NCBI GenBank assembly: GCA_942486035.1
Contig: CALNXK010000022.1
Span: 905,001-969,000, forward strand
Reading direction: 5' to 3'
Length of the DNA stretch: 64,000 nt
From: Porites lobata
Taxonomy: Eukaryota > Cnidaria > Anthozoa > Scleractinia > Poritidae
A model generated the notes under the pieces. That model saw only the letters and a list, made by a program, of their open reading frames with translations, searched no databases and was not told where the DNA came from. Made by a program: the position numbers and the translations under genes. The stretch's first letter is position 1, and each line of letters starts with the position of its first letter. Positions 41,401 to 53,660 of this stretch are shown here, piece by piece.

Positions 41401-44400
41401 AACAGAGAAATCGACATCGTAGTTACATCGCAAGACCAAAATTTGTCAGTGCTACGGGTTTTTTCATACATTGATAAGAAATCACCACTTTCTTTGCCCA
41501 GGTGGATGCCTTCGAAAAAAACTTATACTCAATCGTATTGTGAAATTTACATTTAAAAATAAATACAGCAAAAGCAAACATTCCCACGAAAAAGAGGTTT
41601 TATCTTAATGGTACGGCCATAAGAGTTCGTATACAGGATCAAAAGTTACTTTTTAACGTATATAGGCTCTCGATGGCTCTCTCTCTTTATGAACTAAAGG
41701 AGGAGTTAAACGCCACTGGCTTTACTTGAGTCTAACAATTTTGGAAAAAGAAAACAAGGATATAATCCGGAAGCCCTCGACTTAAAAGTGGACCTCTGTT
41801 TACCTTTTAACAAAACCAAGCGCATTTCATCAAGAAAAAAAACATAAAGGGCCAAAAAGGAAAAAAAGGGGAAATGTACAAGGACTACAGCCTTCTGACG
41901 CATGTTGTTAGCTTGTACCACAGTTTAAAAACTAATTTCTAGCTACAGTCGAACCTGCTTAATGTGGGCAACAAAGGGACAGACCAAACGTCCCAGACTG
42001 AGGCAGTGTACACTTTATAAAGGTAGGGATTACAAGAATTCTGGCATCTTTGGAACCTTGTAAATTGTCCTCATTATACGACAGAATCTCGTATTTTAGA
42101 GAACCGAGAGTTGAAGTGTAACTGTACACTCTGTTTCTTTCAGTTATTTCTTCTTCAGTTCTCTCTGACTCATTAAATTACGCGTTTTAGTCATTATTAC
42201 GTAACTCTGTCATTCCTAACGTCAAAACGCTTCGTTTCGCGTGGAGTTTTAACAAACGCTCACAATACGACCATGATACAGCAACACTGCACAGACGAGA
42301 AGATTCGAAGCATGATTTAGCAAGCTTTTGGACCATAATATGAATTGACACCTAACGCTTGTTTGAGGCAAGAAGCGAACATTGAAACCGTGGATATGTT
42401 ATGCGCTCATCTCAGTTCACGTTTGCAAAACCTCCCTACAGGCCATGAGAAATGGAAGGAGGAGAAGGGGCAGAAGGATGGAGGGTGGAGAGATAATGCC
42501 AAGAAATGGACTTGCATGGAAATAATTAAGGCCCTTGAGAGAACAGAGAACAGGGGAAGATGTGGCCAAAGTCTTAGTTGAAGCTGGTGGTGTCCAAAGA
42601 GACACTAATTTAGATTAGGGGAGAGCAGTTGCACTAAGTGATGAATCAACAAATCAATTAATTTTGTGTTAAGGCAACTAGACAGTACCTTACTGTGAGC
42701 TGGTTTGCTTTGAACGTCTCGTACTATCTGCCATGAAATAGAAATTTCAACTTGACCTAAGGAGTAACAAAAGGTCTCGGGAATAACATAGTTTCTAGAA
42801 AGTGATACGACCGATAAAACTACGCGCGCAATTACAAGTCATTGAAAGACTTCAAAACCCTTGAGGTGATGGATTCTGTCAGCTTTCATGGAAGATCAAC
42901 CTTTCTAATTTCTTTATTTCCGGGATACACATTTTCCATAACTCACAACTATCTCAAAATTAAGTCTCTTAAGCACTGTTAACATATGGATAGTACATTT
43001 AAAATTCACACTTTGCAAGATGGAAAAAGTACAATCATAGGTAGCTTCAGCATACCCGGCTAGCAAAGTTTTCTTTTCGGCACAGTTTCTAGCATTAACG
43101 AAGTGTTTCGCGTCGCTGACAATCACGCACTTAGCTTTTCTAGTGTCTACATCAGGTGTACAGAGAGTCAAAAAGCCAAACAGCGGGGGGAGCCTAGGAA
43201 CTGCACAACAGCATGGGGTAAAAGGAGCAAACACATTGAAGTGGGCGGGAGGGAGGGGCCGGGGTAGGAAACAACTTTACCTTTCCTTCTCCGCCCCTCT
43301 CCCCCACTGTTAGTTTGTTGCACGCCCACGACGCGCGTCCCGCGCTTCTTCCGTACAAGTCGACCTCTCATAAGTTCTTAAAAGTGAGCGAAGTGAGTTT
43401 CAATGCATAAGGTCGCGCAGAGAGGCAGGAGACTGAGCCTAGCAGCGACTGAGCGAGCGACGAAGTCTCGAGGTTCCCCCGTCCTTTAATCAACCAGGAA
43501 AAAAATAAAGGACTTAAAGAAAGTCTACGAAAACGACTGCAACGGGGGCTACCGTCAACTTTAACCAAGGTTTACAAGACAAGCGGTACACCCTTTTTAG
43601 GTTTCGCACAAAAATGATTATTGAAAACATAGTTTATAAGGCACATGCCATACCTAGAGCTCAAAAATTCCCACTCGTAAAAAATTCGCACCGTCCTAAC
43701 AATTTCGGTGACAGATCAAACAATGTTGGCGATGTTCCTTGAAGCACATCTTAAAAATTAATAGGCAAATTCCTAGTTCTTTTAGGTAATCCCTCGAACT
43801 AGTACATCGACGTCTTCGCTTTTGACGGGTTTTCGATCTTCCGGCGGACGAAAAAACTAATAGATAGCACAGTATAAACAAAGATGGAGCCAAACCTCTT
43901 AATGTGAGCCAAGTATTCGCATTACAACGGTGTCCGTATTAAAGAGGTACAAATTTTGAATCCCTGAGACCAAGAAAACTTTCCTGACGTTCCTTAAAAA
44001 GGGCCGGTGTCAGTCAGTGTCATTGGATTGACTGCAACGTTCTGTGAGTATTATCTCAGTATCATTTCACTTTCCTGATAAGACATACACTCATTAGTTG
44101 AATTCTCGGGTAATTAGAGTTTACGACCTCGTTCTGCTCATATGATTAGGGACAATTAGTCTTTCTGTGAAGTTCATTGTTTTTTGTAGATACGGAGGCT
44201 AGGACTGATTGTTTAGCAAAATCATTGTTGTGAGAACACTGAAATGCAGGCAACCAGCTCTTCTTGCTCTCAATAAAACAAACGGCATATACGAAAAAAA
44301 GACCTTACACTTACTCCAGGGTTAATAGAATCTTTTAGACACGTTTCCTAACTTTCGCAAATATACATACAGTTCTGCATCCGCTGAAATCAAGTACAAC

Positions 44401-46400
44401 CCTATATCTACATCCCGCGCGGGATCTACATCTTTTATCAACGCATATATCATGTTCGCTAGTAATTCAACTAAGGTTCAATTAACAAATTGTTTTTAAT
44501 TAGATCAAGGAAAACTGAGGTGGAATCCCCTTATCTATCTCAGTAGATAAGACAAATCGCCAGAGTCGACTTGGCTATCAGTCCGTCTCCTAAGAATTGC
44601 ATGGATGGAAATAACCTTAGGACTGCCGAATTTTTTATACGAGGCGGATAAGAAATCCCCGGGAACAAATCTTAAAATTTGCCTGGCAAAAATCCTTTTA
44701 TTTACCAACTATGAGTTAAGATTAGGGCACTGGATTTTTTTTCCCGAATTTTTACGTCTCCGGTCAGCCAAGAGTCTTTGCTGCGAACCTTAGAAATCGT
44801 GACGTTACGCAATATTAGCAGATGAATTAATCGTTAGCAAGAGCTCACAGAGTGAGTTTAAATGCACGTGGTTTTATGAACAACCGTCCTGACAGCTCGA
44901 AATTTCCGGAAATAGTTGTCGAATCCTTTCGACCGGTCCGGTAACCACTGAAATCTTTTTTACTCTTAAGTTAGACATATTTTTTCATATATTATCCTTA
45001 AATAGAAGAACTAATCAGTGTTATGCCACTCCCATTTAACAATTTACAATAATTCAAATAAGTTACATTCCGCCCGTCTGTATTAGTGTCACAAGAACGT
45101 TCCTAATCCAAGGGTTAAAGGTCTTTCTCGGCAAATCCCTCTTTAATGTAAAAAATTTGAATTAGGACACTTGAATTACTTTATCCTAGTTAAAATGCAA
45201 ATGGAGTGTCACATTTGTTGACTGAGAATCGCGATCTTTGGTGTTAGCTACACGTATCGTTTTTCTGTCGCGTTGTTAGTTGCAAAGTATTAAGCAACGC
45301 AGCCGCTAAGCGGCGTGGTAGGTCCGGTAGGTCGCCTGTTATTTCATGTATCAAATAAGACAAAAATTTAGTGATCACACTATTGCCTCATGCGCCCGCG
45401 GCTTCTTCGACGTGACTGTCGAGGTGTTTTACGCAGTTCAATATAATCCAAAGACTGGTACAAGGAAAAATTTGAAGTGTATTAAAAATCAACTTGAACG
45501 GAAATAAGAAAACAAACAGTTTGGCTATGGAAATCAGATCAAGAAAGCTTTTATATTGAGGGAAAATACAGACAAAATTATTATGGAGGGCATCGTTTAG
45601 TTACAGTGGGACGGTCAATAAGTCAATGATACGTAAAAGACGATACAGAATAAAGTAATGACATACCTAATACTCATAGAGCAATCCACTATTGAAGAGG
45701 AACGAGACTTTTGGTCCGTGCCTTTTTGTCAGTCTTGATGGTAATTTCGCTGTACAATGCCTTCGTTACTGACACGATTGACGTCTCGCTACAACAACCA
45801 AACGCAAAACAAACTGTACCCGCACAAGGACAATCCAGCTACTGTAGCTGTTTTAAATACGACCTGACCAAGACACCGATCCTTCAACAACTGCATCCGC
45901 TACAGTTCAAAACAAATTTCAGATGAACCATTGTCTGGCCTATGTCATATAATAACACTCACGCCTGTCTAGAGCAGACAGCAGTCGATAGTTCCAGAAA
46001 AATATTTTAGGATTTTTCAACCACCAGGTGAAACATCGTAAGCAATTAATGCATAATTTCCCCTTTTAGCGTACACGACAGTTTGTGGTAAGGCATTCAT
46101 TTGTAACGGCGAACAACTGCTTGTTTACATGTTTGTTTGTTTGCTGTTATGTTCTTGAAGTTTACTCACTTCTTTTATAAAGAGGCATCCGGCAAAATGT
46201 CAAACTGTAATCCAATTGATTATTAATAACTGTTATAAGGAATGGAAAGACGATAAGGCAAGTTATCTCTATAAACAAAGTAAATCAAATTCACTACTAT
46301 AAAGCTTTTTATCATGGTATGGTATATTCCACAAGACCTATCTTCTTATATGAATCCCGGGGTGCTCTGGGAATTCTTGGTGGGGGTCGCTTCAGACCAA
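35414..46400. other. gene-poor DNA upstream of the thrombospondin coding region
   Basis: No splice-bounded, family-like exon was found on either strand. The thrombospondin promoter and probably an untranslated first exon should lie somewhere at or beyond this stretch. There are scattered fragments: near 32980-33056 and 43885-43940 (GTTATAACGAA and CCTCTTAATGTG phrases, pogo-like), and 41944-42130 (TACAGTCGAACCTGCTTAAT, a possible pogo-type MITE). Confidence 0.45.
42400..42605 (+). pseudogene. possible fragment of a LINE reverse transcriptase C-terminus
   Basis: The frame reading GGWRDNAKKWTCMEIIKALE RTENRG resembles the 'RWRDNIKEWTGM...AxxRxxWR' tail seen at the end of many retrotransposon ORF2 proteins. 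It is short, with no RT core beside it and a probable frameshift after it. It could be chance. Confidence 0.3.
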
Positions 46401-46432
46401 AAAATGTTATTTTCCACACCCGTATTCAGACC

Positions 46433-46585
46433 TGGCCCCGGTTGTTCAAAAGCTGGAGAGCGCTATCCACCGGATAAGTCACTATCCAGTGGCTAAGTAT
46501 TAGCAAAACCAATTGGGCTATCCAGCGGATAGTGATTTATCCGATGGATAGTGTTATCTACCTTTTGAACAACTGGTGCCTGGCC
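46433..46585. repeat. GTTGTTCAAA-type foldback element, complete copy
   Basis: GGCCCCGGTTGTTCAAAAGC and CTTTTGAACAACTGGTGCC are inverted ends. Inside, 'ctatccaccggataagtcactatccag' is mirrored by 'ctatccagcggatagtgatttatcc', so the element is almost wholly palindromic. The half copy at 5563-5685 is the same family. Confidence 0.75.
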
Positions 46586-46599
46586 TGTAAGAAATTACG

Positions 46600-47540
46600 T
46601 CATCACTACTTAGATTAGAACGCCGACTAAAAGATTTCTTAAAATCCATTTCGAATTTGCCCATAACTCTATCTCTTTAATTCATTTGGAGACAAATACG
46701 TTCACACATTCCCGTAGTTTCCTCGAAGACCATACCTAACTCCAGACCAAAAAGTGAAAGCCTATACCCGTTTTCAGACCGAAAAGCCTCAAAACTTATA
46801 CCCATTGGGGCGGTACATGCCTCCTCCGCCCCCCCGGAGAAACCGGCGGGTATGCCCGTCGTCTCATAAAGAGATGAACAGGTGAAAAGTGCAAATTTTT
46901 GTATCATAAAAATGTGGTCATGCTGAACGCCAAATATAAAAAAAATACATTCCATCGTTTTCCCCAGGGGAGGGGCACTCAAGAGGAGTTTGGGTAAAGG
47001 TGTACCGCTGTAACCTGCGATTAGGCGTTCATTTTTCGGGGATCGCAAGAGTTGGCGGTCGTCTCCAAAATAAAAAGGAAGAGGGGCCACATGATAGTCG
47101 CAGGTTAGTAGCGCCGTCAAACGCTGGCTTCTTTGGAAAAAATGTTGGTAGTAAAAGATGTGGATTTCATTATACGCTTCTGGGAAACTGCCCACCTACC
47201 CCTCCCCTAAGCCAACATTAACACTCAGTTCTCACTTAGGGCAAAATGTTGGCTTATAGGGGAGGGGTAGGTGGGCAGTTTCCCAGAAACGTATAATGAT
47301 CCAAATGTATTTACCGCTCATTGCCAATCTTCCACTCTTTTAAAGGCTTGTGGTGCAAAACAGCAAAAAGATACCCGACCCTGAAAACCATACCCTGTTC
47401 AACGACTCATATCCGTGTAGGCCACATAAGGCAGTGTCTGCCACCAGGGCCACAATTTGTTAAATTGAAGTTTTTCAGAAGAGCATCTCCGCCCCCGCCG
47501 CTGGATCTCATGACATGGGAGTCCCTTCCCCAGGGAAGAA
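46600..47540. repeat. composite repeat region without a real gene
   Basis: The longest frame (minus strand, 47195 down to 46677, 172 codons) starts inside a foldback element and runs into sequence with repeated phrases such as 'ccgttttcagaccgaaaa', also seen near 46400 and 47370. I read it as repeat-derived. Another palindromic element (47162-47302) is nested inside. Confidence 0.45.
47162..47302. repeat. foldback MITE, 'CCTAAGCCAACATT' family, copy 1
   Basis: The left arm with CTGGGAAACTGCCCACCTAC and CCCTAAGCCAACATT is mirrored by the right arm (AATGTTGGCTTATAGGGGAG, GTGGGCAGTTTCCCAGAAAC). The loop is about 30 bp. Confidence 0.75.
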
Positions 47541-48022
47541 CACTTCATTTTTAAAATTTCAAAATTCAATGACTTATTTGGCGGATATCCTCACAACAAC
47601 TAGAACGTCCTAAAAATAACGAAAGACTGATTTTAACTACGTTCAGAATTTTGCAGAAATGAACAAAATTTCGAGCCATTTTGACCATGTTTGACCAGTC
47701 TACAGTACTTGAAACATGACAACAGTCCTCGGTTTGGAGCATACAACCGGTTAAGTTCGTCACAGACCGTCGGCGGTAAGTTCAGCCCTCCGAGCGCTCT
47801 CATAATCCATGTTAAATCAGATCATTAGATAGGTGTGGACCAAACGGACAGCCCGGGAGAAAGTCAGTTTGGTTGCAGAAGAAAAAAAAAATTTCGCATG
47901 GTTAACTGGCGACAAAAAATATTTCTTGTGGAGTCACGGTTAAAGAAAAGACAATAAGTCAAGTGGAAGTGATAGAAATGGCTCAACTCCCCTTCTTCCC
48001 AGCGCTGTTTACTCAGTCTCCC

Positions 48023-48235
48023 TTAACCCTTTAAGTCCCAATAGTGACCGTCATCAATTTTCTCCTAACAATATCCATATGTTGCCAAGAGAAATGCTGA
48101 TGAGAATTAATAAAATGATCACTAAAGAGAAAATGCTTTGATATGTTATCAAACTCTCTCAACTAATTCTTTTAAGAAATGTATGAAGATCAGTATGGAG
48201 AGTTTATATGTGGATATTGGGGCTTAAAGGGTTAA
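48023..48235. repeat. 210-bp MITE, 'TTAACCCTTTAAG' family, copy C
   Basis: The ends TTAACCCTTTAAGTCCCAAT and ATTGGGGCTTAAAGGGTTAA form clean inverted termini. This is the least decayed of the three full copies in the window; a fragment of the same end lies at 7126-7160. Confidence 0.8.
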
Positions 48236-51200
48236 GATGTAAATACTGCATCTCTTTTTATAAAATAAAAGGAACCAACTAGCGTCAGCAGCAGCTGTTT
48301 CCAGCGATTTGAAGTCGAAAATAGTTGAAAAGTAACTTGCATCGGCGTGCCTTGTAAAACCTTCCAGGAACTGGCTATAAAGTGAGCGTGACTATAATCA
48401 TTACGATTTACCTTTACAGAGTTGAAAACAGTTTGTTTATACCGTTTTACAATAAAGCATATTGATTTTCCCTTCGTTTCGATATCCAACGCCTTTTAGC
48501 GACAATCTTAAAAAGGGGCCTTTTGTTTCTGATCAGACAATATACGCTCAGATTCGCACGCCGCACTTCGCAAAACGCTCTAATGGTTTTACAGGGTAAT
48601 CCCGGCCTAGACCCTTAATTCCGTAGCTACTTTCACGTTTCTTCTTGCCTCTCGTCTGTTGCTATATTTAAGCTTTAAATATCGCCCATCTTAGTGAAAT
48701 AACTTGGGCTATCAGAGTGCAAGATAATAACAAATGCAGTTTGAAACCCGCGTACAGCGTAAAGAACATCTTGAAATTAAGTGGGCTTAACGAGGAACAT
48801 GGATAGAAAAACACGCAAATTAAGATTATCTTGATCCATGCCGCAGACAAAAAGAGACGCTCTTAAAGTTCAAAGGAGTCCGATCAACACTTTGTTGTTA
48901 AAACGGACTTCCAAAAATAGAAACATCGCACGTCCAAGCGGTTTAACTTCACTCTGTGCCCAAGAAAAAGCCTAGAGTATGTCTCTCAGAACCGTTAACG
49001 GCTAACAACATCAAATGTGGTATGTTGTCCGCGGTAAAACCTACTGTGATCCATGGTTTGATCGAAAGTGGTAACACATTCCTACGGTAAACGTTATTTA
49101 TAGTTGAGCAGAGTATTTTTTGTTGTTGTTGCTGAAGTTTACTCATTAAACATACAAATAAATGTGGTCAAGCAAATGTCATTGACTGACAGAATAAATA
49201 ATATACGAGCGTCTAAATCTCTTCTGTATAAAGATTTAACGTTAATTAAAATAAATTATGAATAAAAACCACAGATCTACAAGTTAAGAGTTACTGAGGA
49301 CACACAGGATTATAGCTGAGAAAACAGTATTATGATATACAAAGAAACGTATGACTTGACTCATTCAGTAAACGGCCACGAGACACCGAAGCGACTGTAC
49401 CAACAATGATGAGCATACAAAAACCAGAATCAGTGCGCGAGTGTGGTACGTTTTCAATATCAACCGGCAATATGCTGATAATCAGCCCAACCAAACCATC
49501 AATAGGAACCGTTTGGAGAATCGGCGTAACATCGCGTGGCCCGTTGTTGCTGAGATTGTGGTGTTGATCAATTTGTCCAGGCGAATGCACGCGGATGCCA
49601 AACATTTGCAACAACAAGCTTCTCAGAAAATACTACTTCACACACTTCTATAATCAACAATTTAGACATTAAGGGAACCAAAGAAAAGGCATGCTTTTCC
49701 ATAGTGTCCCACGAAAGTAGAGTTACTGCTCAGATGAAGTCGCGTAGAACATACCAATTGCAAGCGACGGGCCATGAGCGAGGGTGGGTTATGGTTAGAT
49801 GGGTAATTTTGACATTAAACGTTACTTACTAGGCAGTTGAAAAAACTTTGTTGACGTCGTTTGAGTGCGTTTCTTTGTTTGCTGCTTTGTGATGACCTGA
49901 GCTTTCAAGTACATGGTACCCACCTACGTTTTATAGTTGAACTCAATAAAGTAAGTATCAAAGGGCTCAGGTCCATTAGCACTTTACGACCTTAACTGTA
50001 GAATAAATATTTACCGAATGGTATATCATCGAAATAAAAATAACCTCTTGATTTCTTTCCAATCACTTTCTTTCTCTTCTTTTAAAGAGGCTTCTTTGAA
50101 AGCAAACTATGAACACTGAGATAGCGTCTGTTCGCCAAAGTTTCACTTGCTGTGAGCAATTCGGCGCTCATTCAATACGACATACTCATGGAAATACTTC
50201 TGGGTGCTTCCTTTATGTTAATTAATGTGCTTCAGCCTAATAGTTCGTTGACATGTCCGATTCATCTTTCGACAATACTGACAAAGAAATGGGTACATTT
50301 GAAGGTGCGAGAGTATTATGCTTGCTGCCACTCAGAACTCAAAACACTTTAATTATATAACCTAGTGATTCACAAACAACCTACAGCTAATTATAATTTA
50401 CTAGCAGAGGTGCAAGACAGGATGAAGGCCTCATGTGTAGCAATCTTTGAAAAACTTTATTCTGTCCAGTGCTTTCACTCGTTCGTCGAGTTTTCAACGA
50501 AGCAATTTACAAATTAAGTTGCACTCTTGTCTAGTTATGGGATATTAAGAATTAAGAAGATTACGATATCCTGACAGATCTCCCTGTGGGGTGAGTATTG
50601 CGGCTATATCGGATTTTTCCTCTAATTCTTAAATCATTTCAGTCCTAATTCCGATGTTTTTCTTTTGTTAAACGATTAGACGAGTTAAGCCCTTTCACCG
50701 TATGTGCTTCAGCCAATTTTGAGTCTGAAACTTGCACGTTCCTGAGCACGCCAGGAATTATGTCACGCGGCAGTAGTTCTAACTAACTTTGTGAAGTCTA
50801 TGGACTTCCTGTGATGTTACCATTTAAATGAATTACTTCTACAAGGTATTTGCATCGCGTCGATTAGCCACAAAGGAACTCCCTCACAGCACTTTTTTAC
50901 ATTAGTGTCATGCGCTCTTTGGAGGTAAGAGCAGTCGCGTGCACTGAGAAAATAACTAAACAAATCTCACTACAAGAGGATCTTAGCCACTACCGAGCCC
51001 AGGCATTTAAAGCACATTTAGGCCCGTCGAGCCCATTGTTAATCTACGTCAGTCGTAAAATCAATGGAGTCTCACTCACTCACGAAGGGAACGTTCATAG
51101 AGTTCTCCGTCGGGCAAACTCGGTCAAAAAAATAAACGCTAGCCACCAAAAGTACTAACTTAAACATTCATTTAACAAAAAAAATTGACAACAAGGTACA

Positions 51201-51263
51201 TGTAAACTGCATCCGAGATACGGTTCTTATATTCTGTGTGCGCACCAGCAGCACCGCACAAAT

Positions 51264-51372
51264 TTACCTACTCCTCTCCTAAGCCAACATTTTGCCCTAA
51301 GTGAGAAGTAAGTGCTAATGTTGGCTTAGGGGAGGGATAGGTGGGTAGTTTCCCAGAAACGAATAATGATCC
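51264..51372. repeat. foldback MITE, 'CCTAAGCCAACATT' family, copy 2
   Basis: TCCTAAGCCAACATTTTGCC and AATGTTGGCTTAGGGGAGGG with GGTGGGTAGTTTCCCAGAAA match copy 1 at 47162-47302. The left outer part is truncated. Confidence 0.7.
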
Positions 51373-53429
51373 ACAAATTTGATACACACCTAGTTTCAAA
51401 CCACTGGTAGAAATTTTTGATCATTTTTTCAGCTAATCCATGTCCAGCATAACCTTTTCAAAATCAATGAGACTGATATGACATACTGAGAATAGAGAAG
51501 TGTAGTCTTTAAAATGCGCCTATCGGCCTGCAGCAAAAAGTATTCACATAAAAATAAAAGGCGGATAAGGATGTTGGGCTATAAGTCAAATTCTTCGCAA
51601 CAAAAATGTTAGCGATTAGCATTCCAAGCATACATATATTAATTTAGACAATGAAAAGAACGGCCCATTTATTCAGATTTGATGTAATGGGTACTCTTTA
51701 GTTCATTCATTCATTTGCTCACTCGCTGACAATATATATATATTTTTTCATAAAAACCTTTAATTAAAAACTTTTAGGCCGAAAATGAGAAAAATTCTCG
51801 CTAAGAACATTCTAGGGGCATAGCTCAGGTCGAGGTTTAATACCTTCTGTTTGAAAACGAAGTATTTGATCTGCTGCCTCATTTGAAAAGTGAAGCTTTT
51901 TGCAATCGGAAATAGCCTACTGATTCCCTAATGCGTGAGGTCTTTTGAATGTAATGCCAGTTGTTTGGCTGAACAATAGAGCAAAAGTAATATGCTATTT
52001 AGATCAACTGAATGCAATATAGATACGTCGTTCTAAGGGCAATGCAGTTTGCGTCATAACGTTTGAAAGAGGCGTCGTTTGTCACAAATATCCGCCACAA
52101 ATCAGGGGCACCCAACGACTGTTTTCTTTAAAATATCTGTTCGGAGAAGCAAACATTGCCTAGAATTTTCTATTACTTGAGGACGGCTAAAAATTTTCAG
52201 TGACCGTTCTATTCTTGTACAATTTTCGAAGCTCATCTAATAAATTCCCTACGATTTTCGAAAGTTTAATTTTTCACATTTCACTCTCCAGGTTTGGCTA
52301 TTTTTCGTGAAAAAAGGAAGCCTGAAATTTTCGGATTCAAAAATGTGATGGAGAGAGGAGTCAGAAAAATTATCACTTTCGTAGTACGTTAAATTGCATC
52401 TAAAATTTTCGGGAAAATAATACTGAAGCCCTTGTAATTTTGAAAAGACTCAATGTCCCCGAGGATGACCGAACAGATACAAATTTCATAGCGCTGCTTT
52501 AGAGTGCATTTCTAGAGATCTAAAAGTACTCTGGATAGCCAAAAAAGTGTCTTTAATGTATTTAGGAGGAAACCGTCGTTGGCTGCCCCTGACAAATCAA
52601 TTATTTGTCTTGAATTGATTTCCTAGAATCGATCCTAGAATCGTCCTCTAGATAAGAAGGTCAAGTCTTGGCTCAGCCGCTGCTCGACAAGACTCATCCA
52701 TTACACGTTCCTATACTGATGAGAAAAGCGGATGTTACAGAAAAAAGGGTCAAACATCCATAATACCTGATAACCAATTGCACCGACGGTCATGGCATGT
52801 TAGAATAGAACTCGACTAAGAATCAGAAATTTTCTAATAATTCAACCTGCTGAACAGAAAAATAAACCACTCTGTCACGATTTTCAGTTCTTGAGTTTCA
52901 ATTTGCAACAGCATCATATAACACTTACAAGTAAAATTAAAAGAAATTGTTAATCGTCAAGAAATTAAGCACTATTGATAGGAAGTAGGAAGAGACAGCA
53001 ACTTAATACCGTTAACAATCAATCTAAAATAACATGTTGTACATACGCTATTAAAAAACCTGTTTACTCAAAGGCTGAAACCGCAGATCTTTTTTAGTAT
53101 CCGGATTAAGCATAAGTGCCGTCACAGCAAATCGCTGTGGTTGACTCACGCCTGTACCTTCATCCACGTATACAAACTATGGGAATTGTCTCATTGCTAA
53201 TTCTGTGATGAAATTCATTATATTGTGATTCTATAGTCGCAGTTTTTCTCCGAATACAAGGTTTTTTTTCCTTTGGCGGAAGTCATCATTTGATTCTTCA
53301 AAATAACAAAAGCAAACGCAGATGTGACGTAAAGTGCCATTTGTCTAAAGTGAAATTAGGTAAAAATAGATTGACAATAAGCACGTAATATTTATCAGGC
53401 ACGGGAAAAATGCCTATCAGTACGCATGG

Positions 53430-53660
53430 AACTGGGGAATGCTCTGTTGCCCTCAGCCTCCTGCAAACAGACGCAACATTGCTGGCCAACAACTCCCAAC
53501 ATTGTTGGATGTTATATGTGCGTCCGTTTGCAAACCCTGTTGCAAGTTGTTGCAAGTTGTTGCGTGTTGTTGGGAGTTGTTGCGCAGTTTGAAACCGGCC
53601 AAACGTTACAACTCCTAATATTGTTGAGTTGTTGCGTCCGCTTGTGCGTAGCTTTACCCT
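53430..53660. repeat. GTTGTTGCA-rich repeat
   Basis: Many direct copies of 'ttgttgcaagttgttg', 'caacattgttgg' and 'gttgttgggagttgttgcgc' lie here. The vocabulary resembles the repeat at 24959-25330. The short plus-strand frames over it are products of the repeat. Confidence 0.5.

Noticed and set aside
45696..45926. Frame with a hydrophobic N-terminus (LLVRAFLSVLMVISLYNAF) that looks like a small secreted peptide
   Set aside because: The first ATG is inside the hydrophobic part and the upstream frame closes at once. No family resemblance was seen; chance is the simpler explanation.
46677..47195. 172-codon minus-strand open frame, one of the longest in the right half
   Set aside because: It begins inside a palindromic MITE and runs through repeat phrases found again near 46400 and 47370. 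There is no domain and no splice context.
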